Source: Candidatus Cloacimonadota bacterium (GTDB lineage: Bacteria > Cloacimonadota > Cloacimonadia > Cloacimonadales > TCS61). From it: a DNA stretch of 36,271 bases. Position numbers and translations under genes: made by a program. Positions 1 to 8,300 of the stretch are shown piece by piece. Each line of letters begins with the position of its first letter. Within the stretch, counting starts at the first letter, position 1. The notes beneath the pieces were generated by a model, which worked only from the letters and a program-made list of their open reading frames with translations, searched no databases and was not told the DNA's origin. The DNA lies in the NCBI GenBank assembly GCA_021108315.1, contig JAIORE010000316.1, positions 1 to 36,271 on the forward strand. Reading direction: 5' to 3'.

Positions 1-193
1 TTTTGCTTTATTTTTAAATATTCGTAAAAGTGTAACCAACTCTATGAAAGATGCCAAATTAATTATAAATAACTTGATATCCATGTTGTACCGTTACTGT
101 ATATTGCATTGTTGTATCAGTATGTATAGCACAGCTTTAGTATTACTAAATGTTTATCAAAAAGATATTATAAAATAATTATTATGACAAATC

Positions 194-223
194 TTGACAT
201 AAAAAAAGGTAAAAAAATTTTAA
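194..223 (+). promoter_or_regulatory. possible sigma-70-like promoter of gdhA
   Basis: A perfect TTGACA hexamer at 194-199 is followed after 18 bases by TTTTAA at 218-223, 27 bases ahead of the gdhA start codon. The -10 match is poor and the region is very A-rich, so this is only a candidate. Bases 1-193 show no open frame or RNA structure I can support. Confidence 0.3.
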
Positions 224-250
224 CAAAAAAATAAAAAAATGGAGGGAAGC

Positions 251-1585
251 ATGAACAAAATAGCTTTCTTGGATGAAGTAAAAGCAAAAAATCCAACACA
301 ACCGGAATTTTTGCAAGCAGTAAAAGAAGTTGTAGATTCTGTATGGGAGGTTTATGAAGCTAATCCTCGCTTTCAGGATGCCAAAATCATGGATAGAATT
401 GTGGAACCCGAAAGACAGATTATGTTCCGAGTTCCTTGGGTTGATGATCGTGGTGTAGTTCATGTAAATCGTGGTTTTCGTATTGAATTCAATAGTGCTA
501 TCGGTCCTTACAAAGGTGGCTTGCGTTTTCACCCGAGTGTGAACCTTAGTATTTTGAAATTTTTGGGATTTGAACAAGTATTTAAAAATAGCCTTACTAC
601 TCTTCCAATGGGTGGTGGAAAAGGTGGTTCTGATTTTGATCCAAAGGGAAAATCTGATAATGAAATTATGCGTTTCTGCCAAGCTTTTATGAGTGAATTG
701 TATCGTCATATCGGACCAAATACTGATATTCCGGCTGGAGATATTGGTGTTGGCGGAAGAGAAATCGGTTATCTTTTTGGAATGTATAAGAAACTTCGTA
801 ATGAATTTACTGGGGTTCTTACCGGAAAAGGATTAAACTGGGGTGGAAGCCTTATTCGACCAGAAGCTACCGGTTTTGGTAATGTCTATTTTGCAGAAGA
901 GATGCTTAAAACTATTGATGAAACTTTTGAAGGAAAAACTGTAGCAGTTTCTGGTTTTGGTAATGTAGCTTGGGGAGCAATTCAAAAAGTCAATGAACTT
1001 GGTGGAAAAGTAGTAACTCTTTCCGGTCCTGACGGCTATATCTATGATGAAGCTGGAATCACTGGTGAAAAAGTAGATTATTTATTGCAAATGAGAGCTT
1101 CAAACCGTGATATGGTTCAAGATTATGCAAATGAATATGATGTTCCTTTCTATGCTAATAAACGACCTTGGGAAGTAAAAGTTGACGTAGCTTTGCCATG
1201 TGCAACTCAAAATGAACTATTGAAAGAAGATGCTGAAATTCTTGCTAAAAACGGATGTATTTGTGTTTCTGAAGGTGCAAATATGCCTACTACTCCAGAA
1301 GCTATCGAAGTTTTACAAGATAATAAGATTCTTTTTGCTCCGGGTAAAGCAGCTAACGCTGGTGGTGTTGCCACTTCCGGATTGGAAATGTCTCAAAATA
1401 GTTTACGTTTTAGCTGGTCTAGCAAAGAAGTTGATGAAAAATTGCATAGAATAATGATCAATATTCACGAGCAATGTGTAGAATATGGAAAACAGGAAAA
1501 TGGTTATGTTGACTATGTAAAAGGTGCAAATATTGCCGGTTTCCTCAAAGTTGCCGAATCTATGCTTGATCAGGGAATTGTTTGA
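251..1585 (+). CDS. gdhA: NADP-type glutamate dehydrogenase
   Basis: Hexameric Glu/Leu/Phe/Val dehydrogenase that interconverts glutamate with 2-oxoglutarate and ammonia in the cytoplasm. The 444-residue length matches the short NADP-specific class (E. coli enzyme about 447). Visible landmarks are GPYKGGLRFHPSV (85-97), the catalytic lysine in PMGGGKGGSDFDPKG (K124), the PAGDIGVGGRE substrate/catalytic segment with D164, and the Rossmann motif GFGNVAWG (235-242). I chose ATG 251 because GGAGG at 241-245 sits 5 bases upstream; an in-frame ATG at 239 lies over that ribosome binding site and would add MEGS. The gene is monocistronic, with a strong terminator right after it. In an amino-acid fermenter it could run in either direction. 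No key residue is missing. Confidence 0.97.
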   Translation: MNKIAFLDEVKAKNPTQPEFLQAVKEVVDSVWEVYEANPRFQDAKIMDRIVEPERQIMFRVPWVDDRGVVHVNRGFRIEFNSAIGPYKGGLRFHPSVNLSILKFLGFEQVFKNSLTTLPMGGGKGGSDFDPKGKSDNEIMRFCQAFMSELYRHIGPNTDIPAGDIGVGGREIGYLFGMYKKLRNEFTGVLTGKGLNWGGSLIRPEATGFGNVYFAEEMLKTIDETFEGKTVAVSGFGNVAWGAIQKVNELGGKVVTLSGPDGYIYDEAGITGEKVDYLLQMRASNRDMVQDYANEYDVPFYANKRPWEVKVDVALPCATQNELLKEDAEILAKNGCICVSEGANMPTTPEAIEVLQDNKILFAPGKAANAGGVATSGLEMSQNSLRFSWSSKEVDEKLHRIMINIHEQCVEYGKQENGYVDYVKGANIAGFLKVAESMLDQGIV

Positions 1586-1609
1586 TAAATAACACATTAA
1601 TATAAAATT

Positions 1610-1638
1610 AAGAGCTGTCAATTATGACAGCTCTTTTT
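1610..1638 (+). terminator. intrinsic terminator of gdhA
   Basis: AAGAGCTGTCA (1610-1620) pairs perfectly with TGACAGCTCTT (1625-1635) around an ATTA loop, and the T run extends to 1638. It begins 25 bases after the gdhA stop codon. Confidence 0.93.
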
Positions 1639-1663
1639 GTATGAATGATTTTTTGAATTTTCC

Positions 1664-1997
1664 TGTCTGAACCACGGATTTAATTGATTACGCTGATTTC
1701 GCAGATTAAGAATTGTTTGGAAAGATAACGCATTGTTTAAATTATGATTTTTATGATTAAATGATAGGCTATGATTTAGAAAAGCAAGATTAAAATCCCG
1801 AGTCGGGTTTTGGCTCTCCTATCTAAACATAAATTATAATGATTATTCCAGGTTGTAATACAATATTTAACGACGAAACACCCAAAACCCGACTTGAGAT
1901 TTTTTAATTATAAAAATCTCATAATCAAATGAATCAAAGTTCTGATTATTCTTAATCAGTGTAATCAATTAATCCGTGAAAATCAGTGGTTCAGACA
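1664..1997. repeat. nested inverted-repeat element, non-coding
   Basis: This fills most of the gdhA-recX gap and has no coding frame. The ends are a perfect 12-bp inverted repeat, TGTCTGAACCAC at 1664-1675 and its complement at 1986-1997. Inside these, a second imperfect pair follows (GGATTTAATTGATTACGCTG from 1677 against the complement of 1954-1976). An inner pair of about 20 bp (1794-1813 against 1882-1901, two differences) surrounds a ~70-base core. The right end stops one base short of the recX stop codon. I see no clear target duplication. It may be a MITE-like or dispersed palindromic element; transposition is inference. Confidence 0.7.
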
Positions 1998-1998
1998 A

Positions 1999-2616
1999 TT
2001 ATTCCGTAGCTAATATTGCAGCTACTTCACTGATTATTTCACTGTAAGAAAATCCTTTACGAATTAGATTGTTCAGGATTTTTTCTCTTTGTTTATTTTT
2101 GGGTAATTGAGAATATCTTTTGGCAACTTTCAAAATATTTTGTTTTAGAATTTCAATATGAGCACTTTGATAATATTTCAATAACAATTTATGAGTAACT
2201 TCGTTTTCAATTCCTTTTTCATATAATTTATTCACGATCTCATTTTTTGATCTATTCTGTTCAATCAAGCTTTGCACAAATAGTTCTGCAAAACGTTCAC
2301 TATTAAGATAATTGAGTTTTATTGCTTTAGAAATCAATCTTTGAGATAATTCTTCATTAAACAAATTTTTCTTAAAAAAAAGGGAGCATTCTTTTTCACT
2401 TCGTTCCCGATATGCTAAAAAGTTAAGCAATTTCTGCCAGGCAAATTTCTCTAATTCTATTTCAATATCTTGCCAAATCTCTTCAGATACTTCTTGTTCT
2501 GCATCTGGAAAAAGGGCAAAAAAATAGAGGATTTTGTTTGGCAAAATCCCCTGATAAACGTAATCTAAAATTATATATGAAATTGTTTTTGATCTATTTT
2601 TTATCTGAATCTTCAT
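1999..2616 (-). CDS. recX: RecX family regulatory protein
   Basis: Regulator that binds RecA filaments and modulates recombinase activity. It has 205 residues and is built of helical RecX repeats. The central part, with LAYRERSEKE, LNYLNSERFAELFV and RSKNEIVNKLYEKGI, follows the family pattern of a tripartite three-helix repeat. It lies 46 bases downstream of recA on the same strand, the classical recA-recX order, which strongly supports the call. The first ~60 residues (including DYVYQGILPNKILYFF) are less family-typical. The ribosome binding site before ATG 2616 is weak (GAAG directly upstream), so expression probably depends on the recA transcript. The stop codon abuts the palindromic element at 1664-1997. 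Confidence 0.88.
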   Translation of the reverse strand: MKIQIKNRSKTISYIILDYVYQGILPNKILYFFALFPDAEQEVSEEIWQDIEIELEKFAWQKLLNFLAYRERSEKECSLFFKKNLFNEELSQRLISKAIKLNYLNSERFAELFVQSLIEQNRSKNEIVNKLYEKGIENEVTHKLLLKYYQSAHIEILKQNILKVAKRYSQLPKNKQREKILNNLIRKGFSYSEIISEVAAILATE

Positions 2617-2662
2617 CTTCAGTTGTTTCTACAAAGGAATCGTTATGGAATAAGTTGATCAA

Positions 2663-3679
2663 TTATTCCGTATCTGTTCCTAAACCTAATAATTTTTTAA
2701 CCTTTTCTTCAATCGCTACTAATTCATCTGGATTATTCAGTAAAAAATCTTTTACTTTATCTGTTCCTTGCCCCAATTTTTTATCTCCGTAAGAATACCA
2801 AGAGCCACTTTTCTTCACAAAGTCGTTTTTTACAGCGAGATCCAGAATAATATCGAGATGTGATATTCCTTGACCATAAATTAATGGGAATTCCACAGTT
2901 TTGAATGGTGGAGCAAATTTGTTTTTAACGATTTTAACTTTGATAAGATTTCCTAAAATTTCAATTACAGCCCCCATTTTTTTTATTGATGATGATTTAC
3001 GAACTTCTAATCTCACTGATGAATAAAATTTAAGGGCAACTCCACCGGTTGTCGTTTCAGGATTTACATAAGCCGGAACACCGATTTTCATACGAGTTTG
3101 ATTGATAAATATAACAGAAGTATTTGATTTACTGATAATTCCGGTAAGTTTTCTCAAAGCCTGAGACATCAATCGAGCTTGTAAACCTACGTGAGTATCT
3201 CCCATATTACCGTCAATTTCTGCTTTAGGAACAAGGGCTGCGACAGAATCAAGTACGATCAAATCTATTGCATTACTTCGCACTAAAGTCTCTACAATTT
3301 CCAGAGCTTGTTCTCCGCCATCTGGTTGAGATATCAACAAATTTTCGGTATCTACACCGATAGCTGCTGCATAAATAGGATCCAAAGCGTGTTCCACATC
3401 AATAAACGCTACAACTCCACCTATTTTTTGTGCTTCTGCTACTACATGCAGGGCAATGGTTGTTTTTCCTGAAGCCTCTGCTCCATAAATTTCGGTAATT
3501 CTACCTTTGGGAATTCCACCGATTCCGAGAGCAGCATCCAGATTAATTGCTCCAGTTGGAATTACATCCACTGTAGTTTTGGGTTTATCGCCCATTCGCA
3601 TTATTGTACCAACTCCAAATTGTTTTTCGAGTTGAGTCATCGCTGTTTTCAAAGCAGAATTTTTATCATTTTTTGCCAT
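2663..3679 (-). CDS. recA: RecA recombinase
   Basis: Cytoplasmic ATP-dependent strand-exchange protein of homologous recombination and the SOS response, 338 residues. Walker A is GAEASGKTT (family usual GPESSGKTT), Walker B LIVLDSV, and the L1 region [20 protein letters not shown] is well conserved. The segment entering the L2 DNA-binding loop reads [21 protein letters not shown], where the family usually has [18 protein letters not shown]. That is one extra residue and an N-to-V change. AGGAGA (3685-3690) lies 5 bases before the ATG. The start overlaps the 3' end of thpR by 14 bases, so the genes are co-transcribed. Confidence 0.97.
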   Translation of the reverse strand: MAKNDKNSALKTAMTQLEKQFGVGTIMRMGDKPKTTVDVIPTGAINLDAALGIGGIPKGRITEIYGAEASGKTTIALHVVAEAQKIGGVVAFIDVEHALDPIYAAAIGVDTENLLISQPDGGEQALEIVETLVRSNAIDLIVLDSVAALVPKAEIDGNMGDTHVGLQARLMSQALRKLTGIISKSNTSVIFINQTRMKIGVPAYVNPETTTGGVALKFYSSVRLEVRKSSSIKKMGAVIEILGNLIKVKIVKNKFAPPFKTVEFPLIYGQGISHLDIILDLAVKNDFVKKSGSWYSYGDKKLGQGTDKVKDFLLNNPDELVAIEEKVKKLLGLGTDTE

Positions 3680-4238
3680 CGTTATCTCCTTTTAAATTAA
3701 AATTTGCTATAGTTTCATAGATTGGTCCTTGTGGACGTAACGTACTTTTGATCAAGGCAATATCCTCAATCAAAATCTCAAGTAATTCAATCTTTTTATT
3801 TAAAATTTTGTATATTGTATCTGGATCAATTCTCTTTTTGATTCTTCCTAAGGTTATGTGAAATCTTAAAGGTTTTTTATTGAATCTGTAGCCTTTTTCA
3901 TTTAGAAAACTTTTTATCTTTTTATGAGAATTGATTATCCAAGTATTGTTGTTTTGCATCTCAATCCAGATTACCTTTGGATCTCTACCGGGAGCGAGAT
4001 ATAAATTTTTACTTATAAATTGTAGTTTGGGTTTATCTTTGAATAATTCTTTCAAAAAATCAAATATCTCGGGTAAATCACTTTCTTTTGTTTCTCCGAT
4101 GAATTGTAATGTGATGTGTAGATTTTCTGGAACTACCCATTTGATATTATTGTTATCAAATATTTTTAGTTCGCTAATTAGTTGGGTTAGTTTGGCTCGA
4201 TAAGAATCACTCAATTCAAGAGCAAGAAAAGTACGCAT
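3666..4238 (-). CDS. thpR: RNA 2',3'-cyclic phosphodiesterase (2'-5' RNA ligase family)
   Basis: Two-histidine (2H) phosphoesterase of 190 residues. The two signature tetrapeptides HITL (H41, T43) and HITL (H127, T129) are both intact, about 86 residues apart as expected. The start [11 protein letters not shown] is typical of the family. It would hydrolyse 2',3'-cyclic phosphate ends of RNA in the cytoplasm; the physiological substrate of bacterial members is unclear. It overlaps recA by 14 bases and starts 2 bases after the stop of the adenosine-specific kinase-like gene, so it is part of a four-gene minus-strand operon. Confidence 0.93.
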   Translation of the reverse strand: MRTFLALELSDSYRAKLTQLISELKIFDNNNIKWVVPENLHITLQFIGETKESDLPEIFDFLKELFKDKPKLQFISKNLYLAPGRDPKVIWIEMQNNNTWIINSHKKIKSFLNEKGYRFNKKPLRFHITLGRIKKRIDPDTIYKILNKKIELLEILIEDIALIKSTLRPQGPIYETIANFNLKGDNDGKK

Positions 4239-4240
4239 TC

Positions 4241-4723
4241 TTATCTTTTGTAACCGATAGTTCTCAAAAATTTCTTTCTATTGGTAATATCTGTGTCTAA
4301 TTCTATTCCTTTCGGAGAAAAACCGTCAATCACTCCTAAAACACCTCGACCTTGTTTTGTTTCAGCAAGAATAACTTCAATCGGATTGGCAGTAGCACAA
4401 AAAATAGTGGTAGTTTCACGACAAAGTTTTATATCTCGTAAAACATTAAGAGGAAAAGCATTCCTAAGAATTATTAAAAAAGTGTGTCCGGCAGCAATTC
4501 TATGTTGATTTTGAACTGCAATTTCTATCAATTCGTTATCATTCCCTTCTTTGCGAACGAGACAAGGACCACTTGCTTCGTTAAAGGCTAATCCAAACTT
4601 GATTCCCGGAAAACTATTGATCAGGATTTCATAAAGATCTTCTACTGTTTTGATAAAATGAGACATTCCAAAAATAATGTTACAATCTTGTGGAATTTCA
4701 ATTTTCTCTATTAATAATTCCAT
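4241..4723 (-). CDS. adenosine-specific kinase-like protein (DUF355 / Adenosine_kin family)
   Basis: 160-residue cytoplasmic protein matching the small family known from archaeal and thermophile structures annotated as adenosine-specific kinase. Recognisable stretches are KFGLAFNEASGPCLVRKEGN, the HRIAAGHTFLIIL segment, ATANPIEVILAET and GRGVLGVIDGFSPKGIE. The biochemical role is poorly established even for the family, so the name should be read as a family label. AGGAG (4731-4735) lies 7 bases before ATG 4723. It is the first gene of the run with thpR, recA and recX; the upstream gap to 4907 must hold the operon promoter, but I cannot pick a convincing one. Confidence 0.88.
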   Translation of the reverse strand: MELLIEKIEIPQDCNIIFGMSHFIKTVEDLYEILINSFPGIKFGLAFNEASGPCLVRKEGNDNELIEIAVQNQHRIAAGHTFLIILRNAFPLNVLRDIKLCRETTTIFCATANPIEVILAETKQGRGVLGVIDGFSPKGIELDTDITNRKKFLRTIGYKR

Positions 4724-4907
4724 AAATATGCTCCTGAAAAGGTTGGTAAGTTTTTAGAAATATTGTTTAAAATAACCTTAGTTACGTCTTGAAAGGTGTA
4801 TTAATAGTGCTTGTTTTCTTAATTCGTTTTCAAAACTTGACTCGTGATTTCAATTTAGATTTTTCAAAAAAGATTAAATCATAAATTGAAAAATTAAATA
4901 TAAAAAC

Positions 4908-4932
4908 AAAAAAGACCTTGCGGTCTTTTTTT
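4908..4932 (-). terminator. intrinsic terminator of rpmB
   Basis: A 10-bp stem, AAAAAAGACC (4908-4917) against GGTCTTTTTT (4922-4931) with loop TTGC, lies 6 bases past the rpmB stop. It has A/T runs on both sides, so it could act on either strand; the minus-strand gene rpmB is the obvious client. Confidence 0.88.
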
Positions 4933-4938
4933 ATTTGT

Positions 4939-5130
4939 TTATACTACTTTTTTTACTTTGTTAGCTTTCAGACAAGATGTGCAAACTTTTACTCTTTTTA
5001 CTTCACCTTTTATATCTGCTCTCATCGCTACAAGATTTGGAAAAAATTTTCTTTTAGTTGCATTTAAAGCGTGACTACGATGATTTCCTGTAAGAGCGCT
5101 TTTTCCACAAATATCACATACTCTAGACAT
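4939..5130 (-). CDS. rpmB: 50S ribosomal protein L28, zinc-binding type
   Basis: 63-residue ribosomal large-subunit protein. It starts [22 protein letters not shown], the L28 signature, with conserved KRKFFPNL after it. Cysteines C5/C8 and C50/C53 form the two CxxC pairs of the zinc-ribbon (C+) form, so no zinc-free paralog swap is implied here. It stands alone on the minus strand with a terminator immediately downstream. The Shine-Dalgarno is modest (GGTAGG about 6 bases upstream). Confidence 0.96.
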   Translation of the reverse strand: MSRVCDICGKSALTGNHRSHALNATKRKFFPNLVAMRADIKGEVKRVKVCTSCLKANKVKKVV

Positions 5131-5298
5131 ATTAACCTACCTATTTTTCTCATATTTATTCCAAAAAAAAAAAACCTAACTATATGGCAAGTATTTTATT
5201 CAGATTAGCCATTTCAAATAGACAATATTAAAAACATTATTTTCATAATCAAATTGTTGATAAATTCTCTGTTTACTACTTTATAAAAATTAAATTTA

Positions 5299-5329
5299 TT
5301 GACTTTAAACATCACAAAAATAGTATTAT
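5299..5329 (+). promoter_or_regulatory. weak candidate promoter of the GH57 gene
   Basis: TTGACT at 5299-5304 and TATTAT at 5324-5329 are separated by 19 bases, longer than ideal. This is about 25 bases ahead of the ATG at 5355, which has GGAGG at 5345-5349. Confidence 0.3.
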
Positions 5330-5354
5330 AAAATTCTAAATTTCGGAGGAAATA

Positions 5355-8300
5355 ATGAAAATAACAGCAATATTTATTATAAGTTTATTTATTATACAGA
5401 TTATTTTTGCACTCGAGATAAATGGTGATGTAAAAAACTGGCAAAAAGAAGATTTTATAGGCTCAGATATTATTGGTGATAAAAATGGAGCAGTTGGAGA
5501 TATATCTTCTGTCTTTTCCAGAATTGAAAATGATAAACTATTTTTAAGAATAACTTTTGATGATATGTCAAATCGAAAAAGTAATAAGATAATTAAAGAC
5601 AATTTTTCTAATGAAGAACTTTTTATAAAAATTGTCCTCACAAAAAAATCAAATCAGCAAATTCTCCTAAATCAAAAAATATCATTAGATTCAAAAAGGC
5701 AAAATACCGTTTTATATAATTCTCTCAGAACTTCAGATTATAATCTATTTGAAATCTCTTTCCCTTGGAAATTTCCTCAAAATATAGATGACATTTCCTA
5801 TAAAATTGAAATTATTAAAAATGATAAAATAATTGATGAGTTTCAACAAAACGAAAAGAATCAAGATGGTGGAGGAAATTGTGCTTTTATTCATCACGGA
5901 AATCAAGGGCTAACTTATACCGAAGTTTTTTACGGACAATATCCTGATGAGAGCAGTGGATTTGATGAAATTTTAGAAGTCCATCAGGCTACTAATATTC
6001 CTGGTAATTTCCATATGTCCGGCACACTTATGCCAGCTGCGGAATGGCATAATCCAGAATTTAACGATTGGCTTTCTTCAGGAGTCTATTCCGGTTGGGC
6101 TTCAATGATGACTTCTGCTCTGGGACAGCATATGATGCCGTTTGTAAATGATGATATGAACAACTGGTCGGTTCAAATTGAAAGTGATATGGTTCGTCAT
6201 TTTTATAATTATAATCCCAAAGTTGCTTGGATTCCAGAGCGTGTTTGGCTTTCTCCAGGAAATTATCCAGAATCAAGTGTAATAGATTGGATTGGTGATA
6301 ATTGGACTCAACACGGTGTAGAAGCAGTTGTATTGGATGATTGGCCTCATCTCAGTGGACAAAATAATAAAAAGATACATTGGATGAATAATGGAAGTGG
6401 GATAAATCTGCGGGTGATTCCTATTGATAACGATTTTGTAGGAAAAATGCACTACGATGCCAGTGGAGCAAAAAATCACATTTGGAATATCGGACAATAT
6501 GGAATTTCCGTTTATGGAACGGATTGGGAAGTTGCTGCCGAGATGAATGAGCATCACGATACTTCCCGTTTGGATAATTATCAAGATGTGCTTTGGTGGT
6601 GTTATAATAATTATCCTGCTGTAAATGTCTGGAAACTTGATAGTGCTTTAAGTAATCCTGATTTTAATGGCACCGGAGTTGACATAAACAATGGGACTTA
6701 CGGACTTCTCGGTGGAGAAAACGGCTATGGTGGAAGTAATAATAGTTGGTACAATAATTGGGCTGGAACACCTTCTCATTCAGATTTTCATAATCCTACT
6801 TGGAATTACGGTTACATTTGGTCGGATGCTTACAATAATCTGATGACAGCTCCCAATAATAATTTAGCTCAACTCGGCTGGTACACTTTGATGATAAATC
6901 TCCACGAAACCGGTTGGCACGAAGGTGGAAGTGTTGCCGGTTGGGAACATCGCTACTCTTCTCATATGAAAAATGCCAATGTTTATGCCGAAGCAGCTCG
7001 TTGGGCAAATGGAGATTATGCTGAAACGACCGCTGCTTATCTATCTGATATTGATCACGATGGTGGGGAAGAGCTAATAATGTACAATGACAAGATTTAT
7101 GCAGTTTTTGAGGGAATTGGTGGAAAAGTAAACTGGATGTTCTATAAAAATGGTTATGGAGAAGCATATTCTGTAATTAGTTCGGATGTCGCTTATTGGT
7201 CAGAAACAGATGGAGATTTTAATGAAGGAGCTGGAAATCATTTTGCAGCTTTATCTGATGTAAATCCTGATCAACAAAGTAGTATTTATCAGATTTCGAT
7301 TGAGCAAGGAACCGGAAATTCAGTGCAAGCTACTCTTAGCCAGTGGGGTGTAAAAAAGACAATTCGTTTGGAAACCGGAACTGATTATTTGGATGTAATT
7401 TATGATTTTTTTGGTTCTACTGGTTATATAAAATCGGGTTTAACTCCGGATTTATTAGATCTTATCTGGTCAGGCAAATCCAATTTACAAAGGCTTTATG
7501 GAAATTATGGAAGTTATGTTGGGTGGAGAAATTCATCTTCTGGGGCGAGTGTAGCTTTGGTTCTCGGCTCTGCCGGAGGAAATCACAATGGAGAATTTGA
7601 AGGAACTTTGGTAAAAGGTGATGAAATCTATGGTTCTGGAATATTTTCATTAAGACTTTTTGCCGGTTACACCAGTCCACCTTATGTAACCGGAGTTGAT
7701 GAACTCAATACTTTAGCTTCTGAAACAGTTGATCTTTTTGGACCGCAAGTTGAAGAAGCATTTATCGGAGGTTCTAATACCCTTCAAGTTAGATTTAATG
7801 AAGATATCGAGCTGGAAAGTGCAGAAAACACTGCAAATTATAATTTAAGTGGATTTTCCGTTGGATTTAATGTTACTTCTGCGAAATTAACGCATTACAA
7901 AAATGTAACTCTTGTTATTGATGGTACTTTTTCTGCTTCTGAGAGCGGAACTGTCACTGTTTACAACGTTAAAGATTTAGATGGAAATGTTACTGATACT
8001 GATTTTAATACTGTTTCAAACGTAGATTGGATACCTGATTCTCGAAAACCGCATCTCGTCGGCTCAATGAATAGCTGGGGAGCTTCAAATCACGATTATG
8101 ATCTGATTTTGAATGAAAATGCTATTTGGGAATTTGAAGGAACGTTAAGTTCTGGTTTTTATGAATATAAGGTTATTGAAAGTGATAGTTGGAATGATAA
8201 TGATTGGCCATTTGAAAACCAAAGTTTTACTTTAACATCTTCTGAGACTATTATATTTCAAGCAAATTGCGGACATTACATTGGTGGAAAGAGTGGGGAT

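Noticed and set aside
239..250. Upstream ATG for gdhA
   Set aside because: It overlaps the A-rich leader and encodes part of the GGAGG site that serves ATG 251.
182..709. 175-residue minus-strand open frame opposite gdhA
   Set aside because: It lies antisense to a highly conserved enzyme, has no ribosome binding site and a low-complexity F/I-rich composition; it is a by-product of gdhA codon use.
2647..2669. Hairpin GGAATAA/TTATTCC at the recA stop as a terminator
   Set aside because: Only 7 bp with a 9-base loop and no T run on the minus strand; kept only as a note with the recA-recX repeat.
6796..7167. Minus-strand frames inside the GH57 gene
   Set aside because: Shadows of a long, well-supported plus-strand protein; no motifs or start signals.
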